Assembly: GCF_019799965.1 (NCBI RefSeq)
Contig: NZ_JABGCJ010000004.1
Coordinates: forward strand, 62,001-126,000
Direction of reading: 5' to 3'
DNA: 64,000 nt
From: Modestobacter italicus
GTDB lineage: Bacteria; Actinomycetota; Actinomycetes; Mycobacteriales; Geodermatophilaceae
Positions 51,066 through 58,601 of this stretch are shown piece after piece. Made by a program: the position numbers and the translations under genes. Under the pieces are notes generated by a model that was not told where the DNA came from, did not search any database, and saw nothing but the letters and a program-made list of their open reading frames with translations. Every line of letters starts with the position of its first letter. Position 1 is the stretch's first letter.

Positions 51066-51191
51066 ATGCGACTCGTCGGGGAGCCAGCAGGAGGAGCTCT
51101 CAGCCGCTGCCTCGCGGAGCTGCACGGTCTGGTCGCGGAGCACGGGTGGGGACGACGACCTGGAACACCCAGCAGGGAGACACGGCCATGA
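51066..51191 (+). CDS. Leaderless 41-codon ORF coupled to the DUF1801 gene
   Basis: It encodes MRLVGEPAGGALSRCLAELH, then a GLVAEHGWG segment and a basic end. The stop overlaps the DUF1801 ATG as ATGA. The -10 at exactly leaderless distance and the overlap suggest real translation. No family is recognised; it may be a leader or the remaining 5' part of a larger gene. Confidence 0.45.
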   Translation: MRLVGEPAGGALSRCLAELHGLVAEHGWGRRPGTPSRETRP

Positions 51192-51544
51192 CGACGACAC
51201 CCGACCACGACTCCTACATCGCCGCGGCGCCCGAGCCCTTCCAGCCGTTGCTGAGACGGTTGCGCGCGACACTGGCCCGCGTCCTGCCGGACGCGGAGGA
51301 GATGGTGGCCTACGACATGCCGGGGTTCAGGATCGACGGCTCGGTCGTTGCGAGCTATGCGGCGTTCAGCAAGCAGTGCGGGCTGTACCTCCTCCCAGGC
51401 GCCCTCTCCGAACACGCTGGAGAAGTCGCGGCCGCTGGCCTGAAGGCGACCAAGACCGGCGTCACCTTCTCGCCGCGCAACCCGATCCCGGACGACCTCG
51501 TCGAACGGCTGGCGCGGGCGTCGCGAAGGGACGCCGGGGCCTGA
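51188..51544 (+). CDS. DUF1801 protein (iron-chaperone Fra-like fold)
   Basis: A 118-residue protein. SYIAAAPEPFQPLLRRLRAT and LPDAEEMVAYDMPGF are the DUF1801 signature, followed by FSKQCGLYLLPGA and a GVTFSP-type strand before IPDDLVERL. DUF1801 includes the B. subtilis frataxin-like Fra, which delivers iron, but most members are uncharacterised. The ATG at 51188 overlaps the upstream 41-codon ORF. It is the last intact gene before the tRNA-derived repeats. Confidence 0.87.
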   Translation: MTTTPDHDSYIAAAPEPFQPLLRRLRATLARVLPDAEEMVAYDMPGFRIDGSVVASYAAFSKQCGLYLLPGALSEHAGEVAAAGLKATKTGVTFSPRNPIPDDLVERLARASRRDAGA

Positions 51545-51662
51545 CGGCTCAGCCTGCCCATCAGGCAGGCGCCCTCACCGAGAGGCGCCTGGAGGGATCG
51601 AAGGCCCCGGCAACCTCACGAGACGGCCCGACCCGCGAACATGCTGGTCACGAGTGCCTGCG

Positions 51663-51700
51663 CGTGGGCCCCGTGGGGATCGAACCCACAACCCCCGGAT
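51663..51700. repeat. Copy A of the tRNA-Lys 3' end (attachment-site-like)
   Basis: 51663-51694 is identical to 54242-54273, the T-arm and acceptor 3' half of tRNA-Lys(UUU); then one mismatch and five more matches. It has no anticodon or 5' half, so it is not a gene. Same orientation as the tRNA and 2.6 kb on its 3' side, as expected for an att repeat left by integration. Confidence 0.8.
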
Positions 51701-52300
51701 CAACAGCTCGAACGGCACCGAGCTCTGACCTGCGCATTCATTGACCATCACGGGCACTGACCAGCGGATTCACCGTCGGGAGCACATGATCGTGAACGAG
51801 TCGTAACGACCCTCTTGTGGGCGCCATGTGGGCGCCGGTGTTGCTCAGCGCCTCGGGACGAGCCGCAGTTCGCGCGCAACGGACGAACCCGGTCGAGCAT
51901 CTTCCGCGTCAGCAACTCGCCTGCGGTCGGTGCCCGACAGCAGCGTTCTCGAACAGGATCGCTCCGACGCACTCTCCTGACGTGCTTTGGTGGGCACGCA
52001 GGGCGAGCGGATGCGCCTACGAGTCCGGGCCACCGAGCGGGTCACCCGTGACGCCACCGTAGCTCCGGGCCCGTAGCCGCACGAACACCGCTCGCCGGGT
52101 GAGTTCGTCGTCCACGGCGCCGGGCCGGGCAGCGCCCGCGCACACTGGCCCGCCCTTCTCGGTGCGCGGGCAGCGACTCGGGGACGAACACCCGCGCCCT
52201 GAAGTGCTCACGTTCCTCCCACACCTCGGACAGCCGACCAGACGCAGGTCTCCCTCGCGCTGGTCGCGGTGTCACGACCGGCGCGCCCGGGCACTGCCTG
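51701..52300. other. Non-coding or degraded DNA within the tRNA-Lys-associated region
   Basis: No convincing gene. Short minus-strand frames (such as HFRARVFVPESLPAHRE near 52200, and after a frameshift DELTRRAVFVRLRARS) have coding-like composition and may be a broken gene. A GTGGGCGCC direct repeat lies near 51818-51839. No intact integrase is visible. Confidence 0.4.
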
Positions 52301-52309
52301 AGACAGCCG

Positions 52310-52459
52310 GATCAGCAGCAGGCGCTCCCCAAGGCGCAGAGCCACCTGGACTTCACCGGCTTCTCCGGAGTGGGGTTGATCGACCAGCTCTCCAGTGAGC
52401 ACGGCGACCAGTCCACCCAGGCTCAGGCCGAGTACGGAGTGGACCAGGCCGGTCTCCGA
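52310..52459 (+). pseudogene. Remnant of an Ltp-type superinfection-exclusion lipoprotein domain
   Basis: The frame reads QQQALPKAQSHLDFTGFSG, VGLIDQLSSEHGDQSTQAQA and EYGVDQAG in sequence. This fits the Ltp domain (PF07553), whose repeats follow sAqsYLdftgFSrxgLIdQL, then aeyAVDxl. Ltp of Streptococcus phage TP-J34 blocks superinfection. There is no start codon or signal peptide in frame, and the frame runs into a hairpin, so this is a fragment. It lies between tRNA-derived repeats, consistent with a decayed prophage. Confidence 0.65.
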
Positions 52460-52464
52460 GACAC

Positions 52465-52496
52465 CCGGCAGGCGGTTCCGCGGAACCGCCTGCCGG
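52465..52496. terminator. Perfect 32-bp palindrome after the TetR gene
   Basis: CCGGCAGGCGGTTCCG followed immediately by its exact reverse complement, just beyond the TetR stop at 52501. It is probably the TetR gene's terminator. Confidence 0.75.
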
Positions 52497-52500
52497 CTGG

Positions 52501-53082
52501 TCAGGTGAAGACGCCGGCGGTCGCGATGGCCACCCGGCGGCGCGCGGTGGCCTCGTCGTCGCGGTAGCGGTCGACGCCCCAGGACAGCGCGGTGGCCAGC
52601 TCGAGGAGCTCCTCGGCGGTGACGTCGTCACGCACGTCGCCCGCGGACCGGGCGGCCTCCATGAGCACCTCGGTGCGGACGAGCAGCGGGTTGCGCGCCG
52701 AGCTCAGGGGTGAGCCGGGGTCGGTGGTGACGACGGAGATGCAGTAGGGCAGGTCGTGCCAGATCCGCAGCTGCCAGGTCAGCTGCACCAGCCACTCGGC
52801 GAGGGCGTCCCGCGGCGGCAGCGAGTGGGACAACTCGTCGGCGGCGGCCAGCGCGTCGACCACGTTGGACTCCAGGACCGCGGCGAGCAGGTCGTCGCGC
52901 GTGGGGAAGTTCCGGTACAGCGTCGCGTTGCCGACGCCGGCCTTCAGCGCGATGCCGTCGAGCGAGGCGAGCACGCCCTCGGTCTCGAACGTCTGCCGTG
53001 CGGCCCGGAGGACGGCGTCCCGGTTGCGCTGCGCGTCCGCGCGCAGCGGGCGCTTGGCCGCGACGTCCCCACCAGCGGTCAC
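52501..53082 (-). CDS. TetR-family regulator controlling the divergent SDR gene
   Basis: A 193-residue TetR repressor. LASLDGIALKAGVGNATLYRNFPTRDDLLAAV (about 35-66) is the helix-turn-helix; RRRVAIATAGVF ends the ligand domain. AAGGAGGCGAC before the GTG at 53082 fixes the start; longer frames run into the operator. Two perfect TGGGGA-N3-TCCCCA palindromes lie between it and the SDR gene. It sits between tRNA-Lys-derived repeats and so may be element cargo. Confidence 0.92.
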   Translation of the reverse strand: MTAGGDVAAKRPLRADAQRNRDAVLRAARQTFETEGVLASLDGIALKAGVGNATLYRNFPTRDDLLAAVLESNVVDALAAADELSHSLPPRDALAEWLVQLTWQLRIWHDLPYCISVVTTDPGSPLSSARNPLLVRTEVLMEAARSAGDVRDDVTAEELLELATALSWGVDRYRDDEATARRRVAIATAGVFT

Positions 53083-53100
53083 GTCGCCTCCTTGACGAAC

Positions 53101-53141
53101 TGGGGAGGGTCCCCACATGCTGTAGCTGGGGATAGTCCCCA
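53101..53141. promoter_or_regulatory. Twin perfect operators TGGGGA-N3-TCCCCA
   Basis: TGGGGAGGGTCCCCA (53101-53115) and TGGGGATAGTCCCCA (53127-53141); centres 26 bp apart. TTGACG (53092-53097) is a likely -35 of the SDR promoter, so the first operator fills its spacer. This predicts repression of both divergent genes. Confidence 0.75.
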
Positions 53142-53183
53142 CTTGAGCGAGGAGTCTAGATCGCGTCACTCGATGGCCGTACC

Positions 53184-53882
53184 GTGCTCGTGACGGGCGC
53201 GAACGGCGGGCTCGGCGAGGAGTTCGTGCAGCAGGCGCTCGACCGCGGCGCCCGACGCGTCCACGCCGCCGCCCGGACGCCGAGGAGCTGGACCGACAGC
53301 CGGGTCACCGCGCTCGCCCTGGACGTCACCGATCCCGAGGCCGTCGTCCGGGCCGTCACCGCCGCGTCCGACGTCGACCTGGTGGTCAACAACGCCGGCA
53401 TCGCGCCGGAGGGCGACTCCATCGCCGGACCGGAGGACGAGCTCCGCCACGTCTTCGAGACCAACTTCTTCGGTGCAGTGCGGGTTGCGACCGCGTTCGC
53501 CCCGGTGCTGGCGGCCAACGGCGGCGGCGCCCTGCTCAACGTCCTGTCGGCCGCGAGCTGGCTGAGCGTGCCGACCGGCTACGCCGCGTCCAAGGCGGCG
53601 ATGTGGTCGGCGACCAACGCGCTGCGAGTCCAGCTGCGCGGGCAGGGCACCCAGGTCACCGGCCTGCTGGTCGGGATGGTCGACACCCCGATGTCGCAGA
53701 AGCGGGACGTGCCGAAGGTGAGCGCCGCCAGCGTGGTCACCCAGGCCTTCGACGGGGTCCTCGCCGGTGCGCTCGAGGTGCTGGCCGACGAGCCGACCCG
53801 CGACCTCAAGTCCCGGTTGAGCACACCCGCCGAGGAGCTGTACCCCTGGTTCGACGAGGTGCTGGCCGGCTTCGTCGCCTGA
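53184..53882 (+). CDS. Short-chain dehydrogenase/reductase
   Basis: An SDR of the classical type: VTGANGGLGEEF is the cofactor loop, VNNAGIAPEG the NNAG motif, SAASWLSVPTGYAASKAA the Ser-Tyr-x3-Lys active site. The GTG at 53184 yields 232 residues, but it cuts the first beta-strand. The frame extends upstream through ASLDGRTVLV to an ATC at 53160, which has GAGGAG five bases before it and a stop codon just upstream. The true start may be that ATC or a mutated ATG. Substrate unknown. Divergent from its TetR gene. Confidence 0.9.
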   Translation: MLVTGANGGLGEEFVQQALDRGARRVHAAARTPRSWTDSRVTALALDVTDPEAVVRAVTAASDVDLVVNNAGIAPEGDSIAGPEDELRHVFETNFFGAVRVATAFAPVLAANGGGALLNVLSAASWLSVPTGYAASKAAMWSATNALRVQLRGQGTQVTGLLVGMVDTPMSQKRDVPKVSAASVVTQAFDGVLAGALEVLADEPTRDLKSRLSTPAEELYPWFDEVLAGFVA

Positions 53883-53897
53883 CCCGGCGCAGCAGTC

Positions 53898-53929
53898 GGG
53901 CGGCCGGGGGGTCCCCGGTCCGGCCGCCC
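53898..53929 (+). terminator. Hairpin after the SDR gene
   Basis: GGGCGGCC (53898-53905) pairs with GGCCGCCC (53922-53929), 16 bases after the SDR stop codon. Confidence 0.6.
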
Positions 53930-53945
53930 TGAGCCGGTGTAGGCA

Positions 53946-53974
53946 CCGTGGGGATCGAACCCACAACCCGCGGA
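53946..53974. repeat. Copy B of the tRNA-Lys 3' end (attachment-site-like)
   Basis: 29 bases identical to 54250-54278 of tRNA-Lys; the distal acceptor bases differ. Same orientation as copy A and the tRNA. Sequence diverges abruptly at 53975, where a gene-like frame begins. Confidence 0.8.
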
Positions 53975-54020
53975 GTTCGAGGCCGACGACAGCTCGCTCG
54001 CCAGCGATGCTGCGCTCAAC

Positions 54021-54137
54021 ATGAGCCTTGCAGATCGACGGGTGAACGGTCGCGGTGCCAGCTACCGGGTCGACCACCGGGTAGGCGCGGACTGGGAGTT
54101 CCTCTACTCGCTGGTTGCCGTCCACGGGTTCGACTAG
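54021..54137 (+). CDS. 38-codon ORF, probably the 3' end of a truncated element gene
   Basis: It reads MSLADRRVNGRGASYRVDHR, then VGADWEFLYSLVAVHGFD. The same frame is open leftward to the edge of copy B at 53974 (EFEADDSSLASDAALN), so this looks like the surviving tail of a longer gene cut at the attachment site. No family is recognised. Confidence 0.35.
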   Translation: MSLADRRVNGRGASYRVDHRVGADWEFLYSLVAVHGFD

Positions 54138-54243
54138 CACCGATCGGGCAGCCTGAGCGAGGGATCACCGAGGGATCCCCTCGGCAGCAACGATCATTGC
54201 GACCTCATCGTCCGGCAAGACCGCAGGTCAACGTCGCTGATCG

Positions 54244-54316
54244 TGGGCCCCGTGGGGATCGAACCCACAACCCGCGGATTAAAAGTCCGCTGCTCTGCCA
54301 GTTGAGCTAGAGGCCC
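54244..54316 (-). tRNA. tRNA-Lys (UUU anticodon)
   Basis: 73-nt cloverleaf: 7-bp acceptor stem (GGGCCTC with GGGGCCC, one G-T pair), anticodon loop CTTTTAA, T-loop GGTTCGATCCC. CCA is not encoded. Its 3' end is the site repeated at 51663 and 53946. Confidence 0.97.
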
Positions 54317-54429
54317 GGCGGGTGCGGGGGCCGGCCGAGCGACCCACGAGACGGCATGGACCTCGGCGGCCCCGCGGCCCGGGACGAGGTTACCGCCGGG
54401 TGCGACCGCGCCCACGACCGTGCGGACCG

Positions 54430-55095
54430 TCAGGCCTCTCGAGCCGCAGCGCGCTCCAGCCCGTCCAGCACCAGGTCGAGGCCGAACTCGAACTCGTCGC
54501 CGTAGTCGTAGCCGGGCTGCAGCACGTGCGCGGTCGCCAGCTCGGCCAGGTGCGGGTACGCCCCGGCCGGGAACTGGGCCAGCATGGCCTGCGCCACCTC
54601 GGTGGTCTGCTCCGCCGTCTCGAAGGGGAGCGCCCGCTCCTGCAGGACGAACCCGTAGACGTAGCTGTCCATCAGCGAGAAGGCGTGCGCGGTCAACGCC
54701 ACGGAGAACCCGCCGGCACGGAGGCAGCCGATCACCGCGTCGTGGTGCCTCAGGGTCGCCGGGCCGGGCGTCGTCCGGGAGTCCATGAGGCCGATCGCCC
54801 AGCCGTGCCGGGACAGGACCTCGCGCATCGACAGCGCCCGGCGTCGCATCGCCGTCCGCCACCCGACCCCCTCGACCGGCAGGTCGACCTCGGCGAACAC
54901 CGCGTCGACCATCCCGTCCAGCAGGTCGTCCTTGTTCGCCACGTGGTGGTAGAGCGACATCGCCTCGACCCCCAGCGACTGGCCCAGCTTCCGCATGCTC
55001 AGCGCCTCGATGCCGCTCTCGCCGGCCAGCGCCATGGCCGCGCGCAGGACGAGTTCTCGGTTGAGCGGTGCACGTGCGGCGCCGGACGGGCTCAT
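54430..55095 (-). CDS. TetR-family regulator (TetR/TetR_C class)
   Basis: A 221-residue repressor: [31 protein letters not shown] at about 31-61 is the helix-turn-helix of the tetracycline-repressor subclass, with the typical AMSLYHHV. The C-terminal domain ([19 protein letters not shown]) matches TetR_C. GGGGGAGGAG precedes the ATG at 55095. It is divergent from an oxidoreductase gene, with two GTAAG/CTTAC operators between. Confidence 0.92.
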   Translation of the reverse strand: MSPSGAARAPLNRELVLRAAMALAGESGIEALSMRKLGQSLGVEAMSLYHHVANKDDLLDGMVDAVFAEVDLPVEGVGWRTAMRRRALSMREVLSRHGWAIGLMDSRTTPGPATLRHHDAVIGCLRAGGFSVALTAHAFSLMDSYVYGFVLQERALPFETAEQTTEVAQAMLAQFPAGAYPHLAELATAHVLQPGYDYGDEFEFGLDLVLDGLERAAAREA

Positions 55096-55109
55096 GGCGC
55101 TCCTCCCCC

Positions 55110-55151
55110 TTGACGGACTTACGGCGTAAGCTACATCCTTACACCGTAAGG
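55110..55151. promoter_or_regulatory. Twin operators and promoter between TetR and oxidoreductase genes
   Basis: CTTACGGCGTAAG (55118-55130) and CCTTACACCGTAAGG (55137-55151) share CTTAC-N3-GTAAG. TTGACG (55110-55115) and TACATC (55132-55137) are the -35 and -10 of the plus-strand gene, 16 bp apart; the first operator fills the spacer. Confidence 0.7.
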
Positions 55152-55175
55152 ACCTCGACCGACGGAAGGCCTGCG

Positions 55176-56237
55176 ATGACGACCGACCACGAGACAGCTG
55201 CCCGGCTCCCGCTCCCCGCACCCGTGGTGCCGGAGCGGATGACGGCGGTCCGCCAGGACCGGTACGACGCCGTCCCGGAGACCGCCCTCCGGATCGCGGA
55301 GGTCGACCGGCCGGCGATCGGCGCCGACGAGGTGCTCGTCCGCGTGCACGCGTCGAGCATCGACCGCGGCACCTGGCACCTGATGGCAGGCCTGCCCTAC
55401 CCGGTCCGCGCGGCCGGCTTCGGGCTCCGCCGCCCCAAGGACACCAACCCGGGGCTGAACCTGAGCGGGGTCGTCGCCTCCGTGGGCGCGGACGTGACGG
55501 ACCTCCAGCCGGGAGACCACGTCTACGGCATCGGTCGCAGCACCTTCGCCGAGTACGCCCGGGCCCGGCCCGACGAGCTCGCACGGAAGCCCGCCGGCCT
55601 GTCCTTCCCGCAGGCCGCTGCCGTGCCGGTCTCCGGGCTCACCGCCCTGCAGGCCGTCCGCGACCGGGGGCAGGTGCAGGCGGGACAGCGGGTGCTGGTC
55701 CTGGGCGCGTCCGGCGGCGTCGGCACCTTCGCCGTCCAGCTCGCCGCGCACCTCGGGGCCGAGGTCACCGGGGTCTGCAGCGGCTCGAAGGCCGACGTCG
55801 TCCGTTCCCTCGGGGCCCACCACGTCATCGACCACACCCGCGAGGACGCTCTCGCCGGGCCGCAGCGGTACGACGTCGTCCTCGACACGGGCGGCAACCG
55901 ACCGATCGGCCGGCTGCGCCGGGTCCTCACCCCCCGCGGCAGGCTGGTGATCATCGGCGGTGAGACGGGCGGGCGGTGGCTCGGCGGCATCGACCGCCAG
56001 CTGCGCGCGCACCTGCTCTCGCCGTTCGTCCGTCAGACGCTGGGCACCTTCATCTCCTCGGAGAACACCCAGGACCTCGATGCCCTCCGCGAGCTGATCG
56101 AGGCATCCGCGCTCACCCCCGTCGTCGACCGGGCCGTCCCGCTCGACCAGGTCGCCGCCGGCATCCGTCACCTCATCGACGGTCACGCCCGCGGCAAGGT
56201 CGTCGTCACCGTCGCCGCCGACACCTCGTCCTCCTGA
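55176..56237 (+). CDS. Medium-chain (quinone oxidoreductase-type) dehydrogenase
   Basis: A 353-residue NADPH-dependent MDR enzyme without zinc ligands. [15 protein letters not shown] and [22 protein letters not shown] (about 178-199) bind cofactor; [20 protein letters not shown] follows. Similar proteins reduce quinones or enones. GGAAGG precedes the ATG at 55176. It is probably repressed by the divergent TetR protein. Substrate unknown. Confidence 0.92.
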   Translation: MTTDHETAARLPLPAPVVPERMTAVRQDRYDAVPETALRIAEVDRPAIGADEVLVRVHASSIDRGTWHLMAGLPYPVRAAGFGLRRPKDTNPGLNLSGVVASVGADVTDLQPGDHVYGIGRSTFAEYARARPDELARKPAGLSFPQAAAVPVSGLTALQAVRDRGQVQAGQRVLVLGASGGVGTFAVQLAAHLGAEVTGVCSGSKADVVRSLGAHHVIDHTREDALAGPQRYDVVLDTGGNRPIGRLRRVLTPRGRLVIIGGETGGRWLGGIDRQLRAHLLSPFVRQTLGTFISSENTQDLDALRELIEASALTPVVDRAVPLDQVAAGIRHLIDGHARGKVVVTVAADTSSS

Positions 56238-56284
56238 CGGGGCCGGAGGCCCGGCGGCAGGGTGAGTGCGTGGCCGGCGTCCAC

Positions 56285-56383
56285 TCAGAGCAGGGTGAGC
56301 AGCAGGAACAGCAGCGCGGTGAGCACGAGGCTGACCAGCAGGGAGCCCAGGCAGCCGAGCCGGCTGGTGAAGAAGAGGAACAC
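56285..56383 (-). CDS. Very small membrane protein, 32 residues
   Basis: The GTG at 56383 encodes VFLFFTSRLGCLGSLLVSLV followed by a Leu/Ala-rich hydrophobic end. The pattern (F)LFFxxRLGCLGSLLVS recurs, in my recollection, in tiny actinobacterial membrane proteins of unknown function. The ribosome binding site is weak (GAGAG). It lies just downstream of a broken lipoprotein gene on the same strand. Confidence 0.5.
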   Translation of the reverse strand: MFLFFTSRLGCLGSLLVSLVLTALLFLLLTLL

Positions 56384-56412
56384 GGCAGCTCTCTGCCCGC
56401 CGCCGGCCCCCG

Positions 56413-56575
56413 TCAACCCGAACAGACCCGGTCGAGCAGCGACTGCAGCTGTCCGAGCTGCGCCGGGTCCAGCGACAGCCGCACCGGGCACCCCGGACAG
56501 CCGGGCCGGGGAGGGGGGTGCCGACGCGCAGCCGGTGAACAGCACCGCCACCGCCAGCAGCGCCCGCCCGGGCGG
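56413..56575 (-). pseudogene. Frameshifted small lipoprotein gene
   Basis: One frame gives a lipoprotein signal (ALLAVAVLFTGCASAPPSPA, then RLSG). After a GGGG run the coding signal shifts frame to CPVRLSLDPAQLGQLQSLLD, RVCSG and a stop. Removing one G from the run joins the two. No start codon remains upstream in the signal frame. It is either a pseudogene or a homopolymer sequencing error plus a start not recognised here. Confidence 0.5.
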
Positions 56576-56595
56576 GAGGGTGGAGCCCGGTCAGC

Positions 56596-57483
56596 TCACT
56601 TGGTGACGTGCCGGTCGGGCAGCTTGCCGAACACCCGGCCGCCCTCGTACTTCACCTCGAGCTTCTCCTGCGCCGACGCGGTCGGGCCGCGCCGCGGCTC
56701 GCCGTTCTCCAGGTCGAACGCCGACCCGTGCCACGGGCAGACGATGCACTCGCTGCCGCGCACCTGCTCCACGGTGCCCTCCGCCAGCGGCCCGCCGACG
56801 TGCGCACAGGCGCCGACGAACGCGTCGACCCGGGCGCCCCGGCGGACGACGGCCAGCGGAACGGGCGAGCCCTGACCCTCGCCGGTGCGCAGCGCCGGGC
56901 GGCCGTCGGGCAGGTCGTCCAGCGGGCCGAGGTCGATCCAGTCGGTGGTCAGCTGCCGGGCGTCGACCACCGAGTGGTTGGCCCCGGAGGACTGCGCGTA
57001 GGACATGTGCCCGCCGATCGCCGCCGAGCCACTGGCCAGCCCGAGGCCGCTGTAGGCCAGCACCCGGCCCAGCGTGCCGTTGCCCTTGCCGCGGGCCACC
57101 AGCGAACCGACGTAGAGGCCCAGCGCGGCGACGTTGGCCGCGGCGTGCAGCGCACCCAGGCGGCGGACGGCGTCGTCCTGCTCGGACCAGTCGGCCGCGC
57201 CGGCCATCGCCGCGGGCACGCTCGCGGCCACGCCGGTGCCGATCAGCGCGGTGGCGGCCGGGCGGGCCGGCGGCAGCAGGTCGAGGATCCCGGCCGACAG
57301 CCAGGTGCCCACCGGGACCATCGCCAGGATGGGGTGCAGCGGGTGACCCAGCCAGGTGCCGTGCAGCAGGTCCTTGAACGCCTGCGGACGCAGGACCTTG
57401 TCCACCGCCGTCCGGGCGGTCTCCAGCGACTTGTCGAACGACGACACCTCGGACAGGCGGTCCAGCACACCGAACAGGCTCAT
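56596..57483 (-). CDS. DUF2231-Rieske fusion protein
   Basis: A 295-residue protein. The N-terminal half is DUF2231: GTWLGHPLHPILAMVPVGTWLS, then three or four membrane helices. The C-terminal half is a Rieske [2Fe-2S] domain with CAHVGGPL and CPWHGSAFD ligands (C-x-H and C-xx-H). It is likely a membrane-attached electron carrier. The ATG at 57483 overlaps the stop of the VanZ-like gene (ATGA). It is the last of a three-gene operon. Confidence 0.9.
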   Translation of the reverse strand: MSLFGVLDRLSEVSSFDKSLETARTAVDKVLRPQAFKDLLHGTWLGHPLHPILAMVPVGTWLSAGILDLLPPARPAATALIGTGVAASVPAAMAGAADWSEQDDAVRRLGALHAAANVAALGLYVGSLVARGKGNGTLGRVLAYSGLGLASGSAAIGGHMSYAQSSGANHSVVDARQLTTDWIDLGPLDDLPDGRPALRTGEGQGSPVPLAVVRRGARVDAFVGACAHVGGPLAEGTVEQVRGSECIVCPWHGSAFDLENGEPRRGPTASAQEKLEVKYEGGRVFGKLPDRHVTK

Positions 57484-57926
57484 GCACCGGCCCATACCCG
57501 CGGCGGGCGGCCGGAACCCGCCGAGTGCAGTGCCAGTGCGCCGGCGACCAGGCAGCCCACCACCAGGGCGCCGGCTCCGTTGAGGAGGGCGTCCACCGGG
57601 GAGACCACCCTGCCCAGCGGCAGCACCCGTTGGAGCACCTCGATCGCCACCCCGGCCCCGGCGGCCGCGGGCACCAGGATCAGCGGCCGGCGCAGTGCGG
57701 GCCAGCGGAGCACCGCGAGCACCGCCGTCGGCACCAGCAGGAGCAGGTTGCCGACCAGCTGGGCGGCGGCCGTCGCGGACCCTGCGGCGTACCAGTGCAG
57801 CTCGGCAGCCGGGTCGCCCCACGCCCAGCCACCGGCGCCGGTCGGGCTGAGGGTGAGCAGCCCGACCAGCAGCAGGCTCCCGGCCAGGGCACCGTCCAGG
57901 GCCAGCGCGCGGCCCCGCCCGGTCAT
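57480..57926 (-). CDS. VanZ-family membrane protein
   Basis: A 148-residue protein with four helices. LLTLSPTG opens the family, NLLLLVPTAVLAVLRWP and IEVLQRVLPLGRVVSPVDALLNGAGALVG-like segments are VanZ signatures. VanZ confers low-level teicoplanin resistance in enterococci, but most members are of unknown role. It is coupled by four-base overlaps to the genes before and after it. Confidence 0.85.
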   Translation of the reverse strand: MTGRGRALALDGALAGSLLLVGLLTLSPTGAGGWAWGDPAAELHWYAAGSATAAAQLVGNLLLLVPTAVLAVLRWPALRRPLILVPAAAGAGVAIEVLQRVLPLGRVVSPVDALLNGAGALVVGCLVAGALALHSAGSGRPPRVWAGA

Positions 57927-58408
57927 CGCCGCACCGTCCAGTCGGCCTCCTCGGCCAGCAGCGCGATCGCCGCGGCGCCGACGGCGTCGACGTGCGCGAC
58001 GACCGCGGCCAGCAGCGCCGGGTCACCCAGCTCGGCGTCCGGCGAGCCCAGGAGCGCCGCCAGCCGGTCGGTGGCGGTCCGCAACCGGGCCCGCCCGGAG
58101 CCGTCGACGTCCGCCGCACCGGCCGGCACGCCGGACCAGTCCAGGCCGGCGGCGAGGCACAGCCCGGGCAGCCGGCGCAGCAGCGCGGCCGAGGTGGCCG
58201 CCGTCCGCCACGCGGTCCCGCCCACCAGGTCCGGCGCGCAGTCCAGCGTCGCCGCGGCCCAGCGGACCAGCCGCAGCACGTCCCGCCAGACCGCGTCGGA
58301 CACCACGTCCGCGGCCGCCCCGGCGGACGGCGGCCGGTGGGCGCGGACCAGGAGGTCACCTGCGGACGGGTCGTAGAGCCAAGGGCGACGGGGACCGGAT
58401 GCGCTCAT
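57923..58408 (-). CDS. Hypothetical protein, 161 residues
   Basis: A soluble, Ala-rich, mostly helical protein (AVWRDVLRLVRWAAATLDCA, then LLAAVVAHVDAVGAAAIALL). No known domain. The ATG at 58408 begins a three-gene operon; its stop overlaps the VanZ-like start (ATGA). Function unknown. Confidence 0.65.
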   Translation of the reverse strand: MSASGPRRPWLYDPSAGDLLVRAHRPPSAGAAADVVSDAVWRDVLRLVRWAAATLDCAPDLVGGTAWRTAATSAALLRRLPGLCLAAGLDWSGVPAGAADVDGSGRARLRTATDRLAALLGSPDAELGDPALLAAVVAHVDAVGAAAIALLAEEADWTVRR

Positions 58409-58601
58409 GGACCCGACCTTGTCCCCCGATCCGGGGATCCCCCTGACCAGTGCCTGTGAGTCGCCGGTGAACACGCTCCGTGAGCGACGTCACGGACTGT
58501 GTCCGGGACGCACCGGGAATTCACATGCGCCTCACCAGCTTCGTGCCAGAGCATGGGCAGCACGCGTCACCATGGCGTGCGCACCCGACCGAGGAGAACC
58601 C

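Noticed and set aside
51663-51700. Second tRNA-Lys gene
   Set aside because: Only the T-arm and acceptor 3' side are present, with no anticodon arm or 5' half; the same holds for 53946-53974.
52017-52275. Minus-strand frames with coding-like composition joined by a frameshift
   Set aside because: No recognisable domain and no start signal; reported only as part of the degraded region.
53948-54310. Frames encoding VGIEPTT-type peptides (also near 51670)
   Set aside because: These are translations of tRNA sequence and of its partial copies, a common false ORF.
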